A stretch of DNA of 64,000 nucleotides from Pseudovirgaria hyperparasitica (lineage: Eukaryota; Ascomycota; Dothideomycetes; Acrospermales; Acrospermaceae): assembly GCF_010093815.1 (NCBI RefSeq), contig NW_022985549.1, forward strand, positions 1,633,446 through 1,697,445. The letters are read 5' to 3'. A program made the translations under genes and the position numbers. Within the stretch, counting starts at the first letter, position 1. Each line of letters begins with the position of its first letter. Below the pieces are notes generated by a model. That model saw nothing but the letters and a program-made list of their open reading frames with translations. It had not been told where the DNA came from and made no database searches. Below, piece after piece: positions 23,925 to 36,977 of the stretch.

Positions 23925-26900
23925 ATGGACGACCATTATCGTTCAAATGGTTTGTTGACGCACATTGCTAGACGCGCCACTGCTAACCTTGAATTTTAGG
24001 TGTACAACCTCAGAACAACTACGGCACACCTGGCTCGATGCATACGTTACCTCCTCTGAACGGCTCCAATCAATACCCGCCCATGTACGGCCAGCAGGGT
24101 CCTGGCAGTAACCCTCAGACTCCATTGCCTCCACATACCACGGGCTCATCGGCTGGCTCAATACCGTCAATGTCTGCGCATCCGCCATTGAGACCGCTGC
24201 AGCCTTCAATCGGCTCCATGACTTATCCGCCATATTCCTCTGCACAGTCAAGCCCATATCCCACATCCACTGCGCCAGGTCAACAGATTGCACCTGCACC
24301 CATGTCCGGTGGTCCTATGCAAGAGCTGCGACCCATGCCTCCGAATCAATTGGCAATGCCGCACTATGGAGGGCATGCGCTCATGTCGCAACAGCAGCAC
24401 ATGGGTAATCAACAAGATCAAGAGCCAATTCACGTGGTTGGCCAGCAAGGTCGTCGCGGTGTTCTGCCCACTGTACCTGGCAGGACCCCACCATCAGCTG
24501 GAAAGCCGGCGACCAACCCCACCAAAAACGCTGACAACAAGTTCGAATGCCCCCATTGCAACAAGACATATCTGCATCTCAAGCACCTGAAGCGTCATCT
24601 GCTGCGCCGTACGTATCGTTAATTTTGTGCCTTGTTGTTGCTTTGCTTACTCCATTCTAGACACTGGCGAACGGCCCTATCAATGCCATCTTTGCAAAGA
24701 TACCTTTTCGCGGAGTGATATTCTCAAGCGTCATTTCCAAAAATGCTCGATACGCAGGGGCAATCCGACTGGTGCAAACCACCTGGCCCATTCGCAATCG
24801 CACCTCAGAAGAAACAGACCGTCCGGCACTTCGGGTGAACAGAACTTTGTTCCGGGGATGCCCAACATGCCTTTCACGAGTGCCGGGTATGGTAACTCTG
24901 TTCCTGGCATGGCGCCGATTGCAAATGGCCAGCCTGGGTACAACGGCATGGATTCACTTTCTGCTCGCACGTCCAGGTCAAACAGCCTGATCCGTCCGAC
25001 CGACAGCTTGAATGACACTAGGCGCAACATGCCAGGTATGGAGATGAGCAACTCGCGGGGTCATTATGATGACTTTCGTGGAGCCGGAGCTATGGGAAGT
25101 AACATGGGCCATCCGTCTTCAGGGTACGCTACTCCTCAATCGTCTACCCAAGTACATCAACCTTATGGTCTGAACCAGAAACCAAGCAGTGCCGAGCTTC
25201 GCGGCGTGGCAGTAAAGAGCGAGAGCTCATCACCCGCCCACTACAATCGCAACCAGCCGTCACGATTCAATGCTCCGGGGCCCCAACAGCCATGGTCCCA
25301 ATATCATGGCGAGGGATCAGACAACCACTATCAGCCAAACGTCACTTCTGCGCCACCTGGGTTGAAAGTCGAATCGAACCAATCTCACTCATATGCAGAG
25401 GGTGATTACGGAACTCCTTCGAATGAAGGGCTCTTCAACACCCTCTATCCCGGTTCATCGTCCTTTAACGAACCACCGGCAATGAATGACAATTGGTTGT
25501 TTGCGTCCGATCCTTTACCAAACAAAGTGGAATCGCTAATCTCTCTTTGTTACCCAGATACCAATAACTTACCCCAAGATGATGTGCTAGGGCGACAGAG
25601 GCTAAAAGAGCTGTTCACTGTCGAAAATGTCAAGCATTTTATTCAACATTCCATCAACTACCACACTCACTGGCCGATGATTCATCTCCCAACCTACGAT
25701 CCAGCACGGTCGAGCGATCGACTCGTCCTTTCCATTATTACGCTCGGCTCCGCCTGGTCTGATCGCCTCAGTCATCCCGAAGTACGGTGGCTCATGGATG
25801 TCATCCGATGTGCCATATACCGTTCCTCGCCAGTCATACAGCTTCTCAACAACTCACAATCCTCTCCTCGCGGTAGCGATATCGATCTCGAAGAACTTCA
25901 AGCTCTGGTCATTCTGAATTCTCTATTCATCTGGCATGGCGACGTACACCAACGAAAGCTTGGGCGCGAAGAAGTGCCCACCCTACGGCGCATCGCACAG
26001 CAGATGGATCTATTCAGTGTCTTTGGTGTCAAGGATTCTCGGCACAGTGCTCTTCATCGCCGTCACAGCTTGAACGATCCTCCACTCTCGCCTTGGTCGT
26101 GGGACACCTGGCTCGCACAAGAAAAGAGGATCAGGACGCTGTATCTGATATTTCTCATCGACGCTGCGATGGTGATCTTCTTCAACGCAAAGGCATCCTT
26201 TGACATATTCGAGCTTCGGGTCCCGTTGCCCGCGGATGATGCCGCATGGGATGCACAAAACGCCACCGAATGTGCCGACGCGCTCGGCATTCATGGGCCT
26301 GCTGCGCAAGCCAGGAATGTCACAGGCTCGAGAAGAAAGCAACAAGTGTACTTGCATGACGCGTTGATGCTGCTACTACAAAACACGTACGATTTCGTGC
26401 CAAACACTACCAACGCCTACGGCAAGTTTATACTCATACATGGCCTGCACAACCATCTGAATAATATTCAACGGCAAGAACAGAATGGAAAGTTATCATA
26501 CAGTTTGCCTGCCAGTGGCGCCAGTACGCCCATGTCTCAACGAGATTGGGTTGCATCGGATGGCCAGCCCAGCACTTCCGGACGTGGTACCAGTAGCCCT
26601 GCAACACCAGTGGATGGCCCAACCACCCTTCATCTCTCTGCGAACCCTCACCTTAAGACGATGCATATGGCCCTGGAGAAGTGGAAGATGACCTGGGATT
26701 CGGATATAGTCCGACAATATCCGCCGAATAAAGATATTCACCGTGTTGGCTTTTGCCGCGACGCTGTACCGTTCTACTATCTCGCATCAATCTTCCTCAG
26801 AGTTCGAGCCGAACACTGGCACGTGCCAGCGGATGAGCAGTTCGCCCACGCCTTTGCAATGCTCAAGCAGGCTGGGAAGTTTCAAGATGCGCACGGAGGA

Positions 26901-27035
26901 TCTGTTGCAAGCATGGACGATAGGTACGGCATGGATGCCTTGACGCAAAACGTCAGCATGTTATTCTCTCGCGTCAGCCAGTCGGAGCAGACTCTTCCCT
27001 CGATCGCAAACAGCTTGCACCCTCGCATGATGTAA
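23925..27035 (+). CDS. C2H2 zinc-finger transcription factor with Fungal_trans domain (second gene)
   Basis: Probable nuclear transcription factor, 1002 aa, from exons 23925-23949, 24000-24608 and 24661-27035. The first exon encodes only eight codons plus one base. Two tandem C2H2 fingers lie near residues 190-242: FECPHCNKTYLHLKHLKRH and, after the TGERP linker, YQCHLCKDTFSRSDILKRHFQKC (abridged). The second finger ends in HFQKC, so the last ligand may be Cys rather than His. The intron at 24609-24660 splits the last zinc-ligand His codon of finger 1 exactly as in the gene at 5.5 kb. A Pro/Gln/Ser/Gly-rich middle region precedes the fungal-specific transcription factor domain from about residue 520 (HSINYHTHWPMIHLPTY, LSIITLGSAWSD). 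The N-terminus before the fingers is Pro/Gln-rich and may be an activation region. The target genes are not evident. Confidence 0.92.
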
Positions 27036-28384
27036 AGTCTCTTCATGTCTACGAACATAACGATATCCATCTTTCGCCTCGGTCTAATTCGTTCTTGTAC
27101 CGATCGCTATGCGCATACCATCTCCATCTATCGCTTCGACAGCGAGAACACCCAGTTGAACATCAGTCACGATATAAATTGTTCCGCAACTCGTGGTACG
27201 GTTGCGTGAGCCTCCTTCACCCTCTTCATCGTCTTGGGATAAGACATTCTCTTCTAATTGGTATACCCAGCGCTGTGGTAATCCATTGCATTTACAAAAA
27301 AGAAAAAATCTCGGCATGGGTTCCCGGTAAAAGCTAATATTTTTACTACGCAAAGCATAGAGGTACGACAACAATAGACAACAAGTAACGGCCGACGGCG
27401 ATAGACGGGCCTGGACGCCCGGATCCATATTCTTTCGCCATTTATGTTTCTTGTATTCAAACATTCGATGCATTCAACCTTCTTACAACGCATTCTATGG
27501 TTCTTCGATGCAGTTGTCGGGACTACCGGCTGGCGAATGTTACGACTTGGGCGGAATGGTGGTCTCTTTGCATTTACGGCTTTCGTGTTGTGTTCTGTTC
27601 TGTTGCTCGATCATATTATTCTCGCGTTGATTCCCCATCACGCAAAAGTACACAGTTGCATCCACCACGCGGCTTCGGGTGTCTGTTATTCTTGAACTGT
27701 TTCGGTTTTATGTTTTTTTCTCATCGCATCGGTCGGACTTTTGCTTCTTTCACATTGAGAAACCACATTGCATCATTTCTCATCTTTTTGCATCGCATAG
27801 AACTAGAAGAAAAAAGGAAGGGAAAACATCGGCTCCCTCGGCGACGAGTGTAGAATGGAAATAGTACATGTCTTTAGAACGTGTACGGGACGTAGCGTGA
27901 GACGGCCTTGAAACCGTCTGCATGTTGCGCGCGCCGAGGGAACGCAGATTGTATTTGTCCGCTGGTCCATCCTCCATGGATGGTAAACTGCGATTTGTGT
28001 ACATACGAAGCAAACTTGACCAATTCAAAAAGTTAACTCGAAGATCAAAAACCTTGTGCGTTTCATAATGCCTCCTTGCGGTCTGGCGATGAACATTGAT
28101 AAGAAGTAAGCCTCTGTAGCTACGTATCTGTCGTCTTACTAGACTACTTATCTCAATCCAGACATCCGAGTAGATTACTGTACCAGCCGCAATGTGAATT
28201 TACATTATAAGACCATGAAGGTCGCGGAAGAATGACCGGCTTTGTCCCTCACCCGAGTGGACGCTATGACGTAACTCGTTCTCTGCGCGAAGCTTTACGT
28301 ATGTGCATGCAGTTGCGGCATGATTAGTAGCTATGTGACCCCCTCCTAATACTTCGAAGTGTTAGAGAAGTCCTACCATTTGAC
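27036..28384. other. Intergenic region
   Basis: No gene recognised. Frames in 27095-28028 are short, and the T-rich stretch near 27660-27800 looks like 3' untranslated DNA of the C2H2 gene. Confidence 0.6.
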
Positions 28385-29793
28385 ATGCACACACGCCCAG
28401 TATTGTTACTCTCCAGATCGAGACACATAAGACTGTCCAAAGCTTCATTGCAACGGATTTGCCATTCGATATCTACGGCAACCTTTCAAAACAGCATATT
28501 CACCCCCCGTTGCTTGTGGAACTTGCAGCAGCGAAGATCAAAGGTCAAGATGGTAGATGCGACCAATAATCCACTCTCTGGCTTGTGGAAAAATACACAA
28601 GTCGAACAAGTATATTATGGTCCAGACTGTGTGAACAAGCATCTCGTCGATACGCTTCCGTCTTCATCCTCAAAAGCCTTCATCATCACGGGGTCATCAC
28701 TGGCAGAGAAGACACAATTGGTATCGCAGGTGGAGAAACTGCTTGGGGAGCGGCATGCAGGTACATTCTCGAAAATCAAACAACATGCACCAGTCGCAGA
28801 GTAGGTATTTTCTTAATCGCATCTGATATCATCTAACGTCATACCCGTAGTCTCGATAAAGCTACTGAACAGGTCCAGCATGACTCTACCATTGACACGA
28901 TTATCTCGATTGGAGGTGGGAGTCCCATCGATTCCGCAAAAGCAATTTCCTACCGATTGAACGAGAAGAGCCAAAAATATCTTTACCACATAACCATCCC
29001 AACCACGTTATCCGCCGCGGAATGTACCATGATGGCTGGTTACACCAACCTTGAAGGTAAAAAGGTTGGTGTAGCACACCCACGACTAGTACCAAATGTC
29101 ATCTTTTACGATGCCAAGTTCGCTCTCGAGACGCCATCTCGTCTGTGGATTTCCACTGGAATACGAGCGCTAGATCATGCTGTGGAAACCATGTATCACC
29201 CAACCGCCAGCGAGTCACCTGCCAGACAGATGGCGATTAATGCTGTTTCTGGACTGTTCACGCACCTTCCAAAGTACAAGGAAGATTCTAAGAACATAGA
29301 CCACATTACTAATCTTCAACTTGCTTCGTACGGATCCTTGGGGTTCATCGGACTGAACCTAAAAGGCGGCCTGGGACTCTCGCATTCTCTTGGTCAGTAC
29401 AAATGCTGGACACTCCGGCGCCGGTTGTGCAGCCTAGGCTAACGTGCAACAGGGTATGCATTGGGCTCACCGTATGGAATCCCACACGGCATCACTTCGT
29501 GTTTGACACTCGGCCACGTGGTCAAACTCAAAGCCGAGGATCCCAAGAGTGCAGAGCAATTGGCTCGCCTGCTTCCTTTTATCGGGCATGGTCGGACTGG
29601 TAACGACGAAGCCGATGCAACGAAACTTGGAGATGAGATCCTTAACCTAGTGAACAATCTTGGACTGGCTAGCAGACTGGGCGACCACAAGGTAGGCGAT
29701 GACCAGGCTCCTATCGTCGCCAAGTTGGCCACAGGATCTGATAGCGGCGTTCTGTATGACAAGGTCTTGCAGCTGGTCAAGACTTTGTATTAA
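28385..29793 (+). CDS. Iron-containing alcohol dehydrogenase, maleylacetate reductase-like
   Basis: NAD(P)-dependent dehydrogenase of the Fe-ADH superfamily; sequence features lean to the maleylacetate reductase branch, which acts in aromatic-ring degradation. Exons 28385-28800, 28851-29392 and 29453-29793 give 432 aa. The nucleotide-binding motif IISIGGGSPIDSAKA is clear. Metal-ligand positions include the His residues in ALDHAVETMYHP and YGIPHGITSC, and GLGLSHSLG lies at the second intron. There are two in-frame starts. The ATG at 28385 adds a 55-residue basic, Ser/Arg-rich presequence without acidic residues (RSRHIRLSKASLQR), typical of mitochondrial import; the ATG at 28550 (MVDATNNPLSG) gives a 377-aa protein of the usual family length. 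Which start is used is open. No ring-cleavage dioxygenase lies nearby, so the pathway assignment is only by family. Confidence 0.88.
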
Positions 29794-32207
29794 AGGAGAA
29801 TGCACGTACAATGCAAGACATGAGTGGACTCGGATCGTCATACCCTTTTGATGCCCTCGCTGCAACACAGTTGCCAGGAATGGAGTCGATCCTGCACCCT
29901 CGCGCATCGTGCTGACCAACGTGCTGCACGTCTAATAGGCGAGCATCCATCGTATGACCGCGGTGTCTCGCTTCCAAGTCATATCGCTCTTGAGGCGCCA
30001 CACCAATCATTTTGTATACCACACACGTAAAGGTTAGGTCACTGCTGCGGGGTCAGGCAAGCAAGGCTGTACCGTAGAATCGAACTCATATAATGTTCTA
30101 CCAAGCCCTGGCTCCAGCCTTGCTATGAGTAACGATAGTCTTGAATGATCGTCACAATGTCGTCGTGGTATGCTTCTTGAACTCAACTTGAGATTAGCTA
30201 ACGTTAGACTTGAGTGCGTACTCTCGAGAAAGATCTATCTTCAAGCTGAAGCAGTGGTATACGAGCTGTGAGACCGACTATCAACCTCCTCATGTGACAG
30301 ATGTTGCTCTGGGCATGTATGTCCTGAATATTGTTGCTCCTGGAGGTGGCGATGCATTAGGGACGCCGGCCAGGATCAAAGGAAGGGATGCAATATACCA
30401 CACCGCTTTTTGTTCGACCATACATGATATGTACAAAGCAGCAGATCTTAGCTATCCAGGAGCTGAAATGTTATCGTTCTCCTCATTTGGACTAGCGCAG
30501 CGTTGAGCCAGGGGCCGGGACCTGCGGAGCGCGCGCTTTTGCAAACTCTGGCTTTGTATCTAACTTTTATATGTATCGTTCCATCTTGTAGTGCCATTTG
30601 AGATCTGTACACTACCAAGTAGGGCGCATCATTGTTCAGAGCGGTCCGTGTACAATTCCCCTGGATCTGTGGCTGCTATGATGCATAATTGATATATATA
30701 TAAAGTATATGTCTAACCATAGTCGGTTAGTCGCATACCTCAAATGTTCAGTACTATTCTCTGCATGTGCTACTTGTTGCCCCTCATCCCGCAGTCACCT
30801 CCGCATCACCATCTTCGCCCTGCTCATCGCATATCATATGCATACTGTTACTCCTTGATTTGGTCTACATGGGTGCAGCTTTTTCGATTTGTCACTTCGC
30901 CATCGATGCCAGGTAGCAGTACCACGTAAAGTTGCCGCCCGCGTGCCGAAAGATCAAAGATGATCATGGTCTGCCAACGAGAAAAGAGTCACAGCATGTC
31001 TAGCATTTCCAGCCGCACTTTGGACGGCAACATTGTGCCGAAATACTGAAGCTCAACATGCCTCTGCGTCCAAACCAGGACCAGTGTGGTTATCCTTGTA
31101 ATTCTACGGCCGAGGCTGTCTTGTATCTCCTGGGACATTCGAGGTACTCAGGGCTATCAAAAGCCTAGCAATGTGCGTGTTCGACTGGTACCAGTCCCCA
31201 GTCATACCTCCATCCAGCAACGGAGTTAAGGGCAAGTTGTGTAGCCACAGCCTTGTTGAATTAAGCACACTGCCCTAGAAGCATTGCTGAAGGATCAGCA
31301 ACTCACGAATGAACGGGTCTGCGGCAGCTAGACCTGCCAGGATCCTATGGGTAGTCTTCTCGAACGTTGCAAGGTCCAGGTAGCTGCTTTGACAAAGACA
31401 ACGCCATCTGACTAATGCTCCCACCACACTGTGAGAGAGTCGCAGACTCCCAATGAGAAGTGAGAATTAACATTGACCGATTTAGGCAAGGCGCGAGTCT
31501 AAGCCCACATCAAGCCTAGCGCGAGACAGGTCCCTGGAACTGGACACGATACTGCACGCTCATTGGCGGAATATTCTCGAGAAACAAGGATATATTTGGG
31601 TGAGAAGATACCCAAATCGATCCTCCGCACGGCCTCCCGGTCGAGGAGTTCAGGCCGCTTCTGACCCTTTTTTAGAGCCCCGGTAACAAATAAGCCTGAG
31701 TCTCACAGGGTCCTCGGGTCTGAATGGCTCTTTGTGCGTTGCAAGGCGGTCAGACTTCCGAGTTCATGCACGACCAGCTATTCTCATGCTGCTACCGTTC
31801 GTGCCGATGCCGCCCTATTAGCTTCGGAAATCTGGGGGTCCAGTTGACAACAGTATCTTGTAATTTGTGACCAGGTCGATGTGGGCTGGATTTGATAAAC
31901 CTGTCAACGTTAGCCTTGCAGGGCAAAGCTTTCGACGTGTCGGCCGGTCTCTCCAGCTTTGATATAAGGTGACTTGGCCCAGCTGATTCACGCTGGTGAT
32001 CCAAAGTTACGCTACTTCTTGCTGTACCATATTGGCAGATCTTTTCGATAAACAGCTTCGTCCGAGACTTCTCCGCACTATCTACAGCCAGATCTTTAAA
32101 GCATACTCCAGCTTCGAGAGACTTCTATTGCTCATCACTACATCCGACCATACCGGCAGCTGTAGCTACTCTTTGTCTTAAGTCGCCTTCATACCCATCA
32201 TATCATC
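29794..32207. other. Non-coding or eroded region
   Basis: No gene can be supported over 2.4 kb. A 98-codon frame at 30210-30506 has protein-like composition but no recognised family and no convincing start. The rest has stops in all frames. Confidence 0.5.
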
Positions 32208-33151
32208 ATGGAGAATCCAGCATACGAGTACTGGATGTCACAAAATTCATATATCCACCAGAATGTTTTCGACTACTCCACACCAGAGCTATCAGCAGTC
32301 TCAAGTTTAAGTGCTTCACCCGTATGTTAATAGCTCCTTTTGGAAAGGGTATGCCTTCGACCTCAAAAACTGATATATGAATTCCGTTCAGACATCAACC
32401 ACATTCGACAGTGTCCCGCAAAGTATGGCGATGCCAATGTACAACAGCACATATAACCACTTCAGCGACGACACCACGCCGTACACCTTCCACTCCATCA
32501 CACCACCTTCACATTCAGGCTCGGACGAGAGCCCGTACTGCAGTCCGCGGCAGCACGCCGCAGATATCGTCGGCGCATTCGCACCGCTCCCACCACCTCT
32601 ACCTCAGGAGAAGCAGCACACCACAAGCGGGGTAAGTCTTCCACCCTTCTCACCAGCCCCCCCTGTCTCCCAGTTCCAAAACTACATGCTCGAATACGAA
32701 AGAGAGACCCCTGAAAAAGCTCTTTCTTCACCTGCGTGATCACACCCTCACATACATACAAACATACACAAATATACACATCCTGACTCACCACTGGCAG
32801 CGCCGACGAGCCCAAAACCGCGCAGCACAACGCGCCTTCCGCGAGCGCAAGGAGCGCCACGCAAAGGACCTCGAGACGCAACTCACCGCCCTAACCGAAA
32901 AGTACCGCAACCTCGAGACGTCCCACGCCGAACTCGCAGCCGCATACGAGAAGCTGCGCAAGACGATACAGGTCCTGACCAAGGACGAGGATAACAACAG
33001 CGGCGGTGGCGGCGGCGGCGAGACCCTCCGCAAGCTGCTCTCTATTCTCCATGGCGAGGTCACGAATCGCGTGAAGCGAGAAGAAGAAGAGGACGGGGAG
33101 GAAGGGGACGTGGAAGGGGACAGGGATAGCGACGACAGGTTACTTGTGTGA
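32208..33151 (+). CDS. Yap-type (fungal AP-1-like) bZIP transcription factor
   Basis: DNA-binding regulator of 234 aa, exons 32208-32321, 32392-32631 and 32801-33151, all joined between codons. The bZIP starts exactly at exon 3: RRRAQNRAAQRAFRERKERH is a Yap-class basic region (NxxAQxxFR signature), followed by a leucine-zipper heptad series (LETQLTALTEKYRNLE, ELAAAYEKLRKTI). The C-terminus is a Gly run and an acidic tail. It lacks the Cys-rich redox domains of Yap1: there is one Cys upstream of the bZIP and none after it, so it is probably not a Yap1 orthologue. If the 169-nt second intron is retained, 35 extra codons lead to a stop and the product lacks the whole bZIP. A Ser/Thr/Pro-rich N-terminal half may be an activation region. 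Confidence 0.86.
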
Positions 33152-34799
33152 GCATCTCGAATTTGGGAGCTCGATCGCCCAAGATACGAGGCGAGCGGGG
33201 GGGAAAAGGGCATTTGCGGGCGTTCTATTCTGAATTTCCAAGGTTTTGTGTTCAGGCTGGTCGCCATCGTCGATGGGAACCGACCGGATGACCGAAGAGG
33301 CGCAGACATGGGGGGGGTTTATGGATGGTTACAAAACCGGAGTCCTGCCCGCGGAGCATGGATGGTGTCATTATTCTTTTTTCTCTGCAGCGGTTCTTCG
33401 TTTTTTTTTTGGGGGGTTCTCGTTGGAAACGCTCCTATCGCGTTGTCTGAAAGCACGCAGCTCAGTCTGTTCGGCACGAGCAAGCATTCAAGCAAGCTTA
33501 GAAAAATAGGTAATATGACATCTCGCGGCATAACCTTCTTTGTGCTCTCTGCATGGGTTGACTAATCCCATCCTGCTTCCTTCCCTCCCTACTTCACCTC
33601 GCAGATACCCCCACCTCCCCCACTTCTCACCTCCCAATCACCCTTTACCCACCCCCTCTCTCAACCGCCAATACTTCCCTCCCCGCACACATACACACAC
33701 ACACACACACATGCAAGTCTTGCTCCAAGTACCTAGTCCCGCGATTCATTTGTATACATGTACATGTCTATGTACATATGTACACACACATATATATATA
33801 CATCCTTCTGCACCGATACGATAGTTCCACGCCTAATGCGCCCCATCCATCGTCTCATCTTCTCTTCCCCCGCTGACTATCGATTTTGTGTATTTATTCA
33901 TCTATTTGTCTATGTACCTGTCTCTGTCTATCTGTCCAGAGTACACTGAATCGTTTTCTGTGAATGGCTATACATGCCCCTCGTCTCTTCTCCCTGCCTG
34001 ATAATCGCGTGGTTCTACACTGGCATGCTTGTTCCTGTGCGATGTTTTGGCTTTGTTGTCGTTCGGGATGTGTGTGTATGGAGATGTACATGTACATCCC
34101 AGCCAAGCTCCATCAACAAGTCAGCGCGGCGAATTATCACAGATCTCTAGAAATATATGTGATGCTCCTGCTCCTACTACTACTGCTGCAGCTGATGACG
34201 CCGATGCTGCTGCTTATAACGCTGCAGCATATGATGACGGTAACCACCCAGACCCCCCCCCCCCCCCCATATCGACAGGCAGGGATATCTAGAAACAGCA
34301 CGGTAAGTTAAACAGGAGACACTAATTCTAGCCGTGGCCTACATTGACGAGGCGCTTTGCCGGAATTTTATTTCGGTTCGTGGTGTGTGGTGTGGATGTG
34401 TGTGGGCTTGCATGGATGGTGCTAGTGACGTGCTTATGCGCGAGAGATATAGCGGGAGTGTGCAGGGATTGGATAATTAGTCGTGGTGGGGGAAAATGTG
34501 GGAAAGCTATTATTAGGTGGGTGCGTGGGAGGGAGTGACTGCGGGTATCTTTCCGAATGTGCTATGTCTGTGTGTCTGTGCGTGTATATGGGTATGTAAG
34601 TAATACGAGGAGGAAGAGATTCAAGAGAGAGCGCGAGAGACAGAGATAGAGCGAGGGGAGGGGGCTAGGGTTGAAGGGGTGTAAGGGCTGGACTTGAGGT
34701 TGCACAACTGCGGGCGCGGCGACGGTGTGGGGTGGAGGTGTGTGGTACTTATATAGATTTAAACATGGAATTGTCTGTGCGGGTGACTGTCTACGTTGT

Positions 34800-35560
34800 A
34801 GTCTAGGATGGTGGTTATAAGTTTTATATACATAATAACCTTATAATCTATTATATATAATATATAAGTTATATAGAATAAGAGTCTAGCTCTACTCTAT
34901 TCTATTCTATAGAAGTACGTTCTCTAGTATTCTATAGAAGAGTTCTAGTTCTACTCTACTCTAGAGCTATTCTAGCTCTACTCTACTCTAGAGCTATTCT
35001 AGCTCTACTCTACTCTAGAGCTATTCTAGCTCTACTCTACTCTAGAGCTATTCTAGTCCTACTCTACTCTAGAGCTATTCTACCTCTACTCACTCTAGAG
35101 GTAACTAGCTCTATTCTACTCTAGAGACTAGACTAGACTCTATAACTTCCTTAGAGACTATAGACTAGGAGACTTATATTAATATAAGCTAGTACTAGCT
35201 TATATTAGATTAAGTGGGAATCGGAAGTATATGGATAGAGGTAATATATTAATTAATATATTAACTCTTAGCGTACCAAAATGGACTAAATCGGATAGTT
35301 ATGGAATACTATTGGTATTTAGTATACCATTTAATGTATATTATCGATTCTTGATAATAACGCACGTAAATTATATATATATAGACCTTCCTATAGCCAT
35401 AGATAGTCGTCTCTTTAAGCCTTTCAATTAAATATACTTTATATACTATATATTGTGTCCCTTGGTCTTATTCATTCAAGATACCTTCTACACTGCCTAT
35501 CCTCCTAAGGGTATTATATATATCTATTTTATATATACCCTTTTAAAACTTTTATAGTGG
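34800..35560. repeat. AT-rich island
   Basis: About 760 bp with very low G+C and many TATATA runs, sharply different from its flanks. It resembles DNA eroded by repeat-induced point mutation, but no element family can be recognised. It includes the 27-bp minisatellite and a near-inverted repeat at 35507-35543 (AAGGGTATTATATATA against TATATATACCCTTT). Confidence 0.6.
34947..35081. repeat. 27-bp minisatellite, five near-perfect units plus decayed flanks
   Basis: Five adjacent 27-nt units start at 34947, 34974, 35001, 35028 and 35055. Each contains CTCTACTCTACTCTAGAGCT followed by ATTCT and an internal CTCTAGAG palindrome. Units differ by one or two bases near their start. Decayed copies extend to about 35135. 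Confidence 0.95.
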
Positions 35561-36977
35561 TAGTGCAGCGAGGGAAGGGGAAAAGAAAAAGAACATGATC
35601 AGATCAACGGTATATGAATAGCTAGTAAACAGGGAATGGATTGCATTCGCCTAAAATGATGGGTGGTGCCCGCAAGCGTGGGAATTACTTTCTTGGTTTC
35701 TTGTTTATTCAGTCAGTAGGCAAGACTTATTGTCGTATAGGAATTTGATCTACGGTAGGGAAACACACAGTTCAGCGGCCATCGAGACTGAACGTATTCA
35801 CGAAAAATATCCTTCTCTACGCACAAGAAGCGGACAGAATGAGCGTTTCCGCACCGTTATTAACTCCACAGTCCTCTTTCCTCATACATCTCAGGGCTGC
35901 AGACCACACACTATAAGAGTATCATGACCTTGACGACACAGAACCCCTATGGCTGCTCGAATGAACGTAGCGTGCCTCACCAGTTGCTTACAGCATAAAG
36001 CCCGGCACACATCACGGACCTGCATCCGAGCCCTGACGTCAAAGAAGGCATCTCAGATGGTTCTAAGAGCAATGATCATCCTAGAGCACGCCATTTAGCT
36101 GCCTAAGCTTTGAACAAGCTCATAGTTACCGACTAGTTGTCACGCTCCAATCTTACATTGTGAGATCCGGTCCTGGGAGGAACTTGAGGAACAGCCGGTG
36201 ATCTTGGCTTTGCTGCCGTCAGCTGATTACCAAGGGCTTACGGGCTTTCAAGACTAAGTTTACTCTACCTTCCGTTCGTATTGACTGATTACTGGGATTC
36301 TGATAGTTAGGCTGAGGTGGCGATTCAGCACATCTCTACGCTTAGGCGTCTGATATTGAGGCTTGCTATATAATGTTAAAGAATATACACTTCAAGCCTT
36401 CTGTGATTACATTACCAGTGCTATATTCTCCCTGTATAGAGTATGTAAATGCGTCCTGGGTCGTATGATTCAAAGCTGTAATGCGTCACTCACCAGCAGT
36501 CCGCGAGTTCCAGCCACAATACCTACATTGAGTAGGAGCGATTTGATGTAGATCCTAGTATCGTAGGAGTATGGTACTACGATTCTACCATATTTCAAGG
36601 ATTCCTCTATCCGATAAGGAATACCCCGAGGCTATTCTTGTCAGACTCATTTGTGTAGGCTGGTTCACTGAGCTGCTCTTAAGGAACCTGGGGACGTGAT
36701 CTATGAATAGTAGAAATTACAGGGCTGCTATTTTCATCCCCTAACGGAGAGATGAATTGTTTTATATCATGTCATTATGAGCGGACAGATGATATCGTCA
36801 ACTCCAAGCAGTTGTTATGCATGTATAGCCAACTTGTGTCAATGGAGTATTTGTCTTCGCTATGGCTGATAGGGGGTAATGCAACAAGACCCTTCATAGG
36901 CAATTGAACACGATAGAAAAGTCATTCGACAATCCGCCTCTCCCTTCACATCCTCCCAACCTACCTCCTCCCCCAAC

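Larger units (their letters stand above)
33152..36977. other. Non-coding region with microsatellites and an AT-rich island
   Basis: No supported gene over 3.8 kb. It holds (AC)n near 33688-33710, TACATGTACATG runs near 33755-33785, a C14 run near 34254-34267, GA-rich DNA near 34600-34680, and the AT-rich island at 34800-35560. From 35580 to 36977 the composition is normal but stops are frequent in all frames. Confidence 0.55.

Noticed and set aside
30210-30506. 98-codon frame considered as a gene (VTDVALGMYVLNIVAPGGGD)
   Set aside because: Protein-like composition, but no recognised family, no partner exons with clear splice sites, and no good start. A search of this peptide against protein databases would decide it: consistent fungal hits would revive it.
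34800-35560. AT-rich island considered as a degraded transposable element
   Set aside because: No terminal repeats, target duplication or protein remnants can be recognised, so only the composition and the minisatellite are reported.
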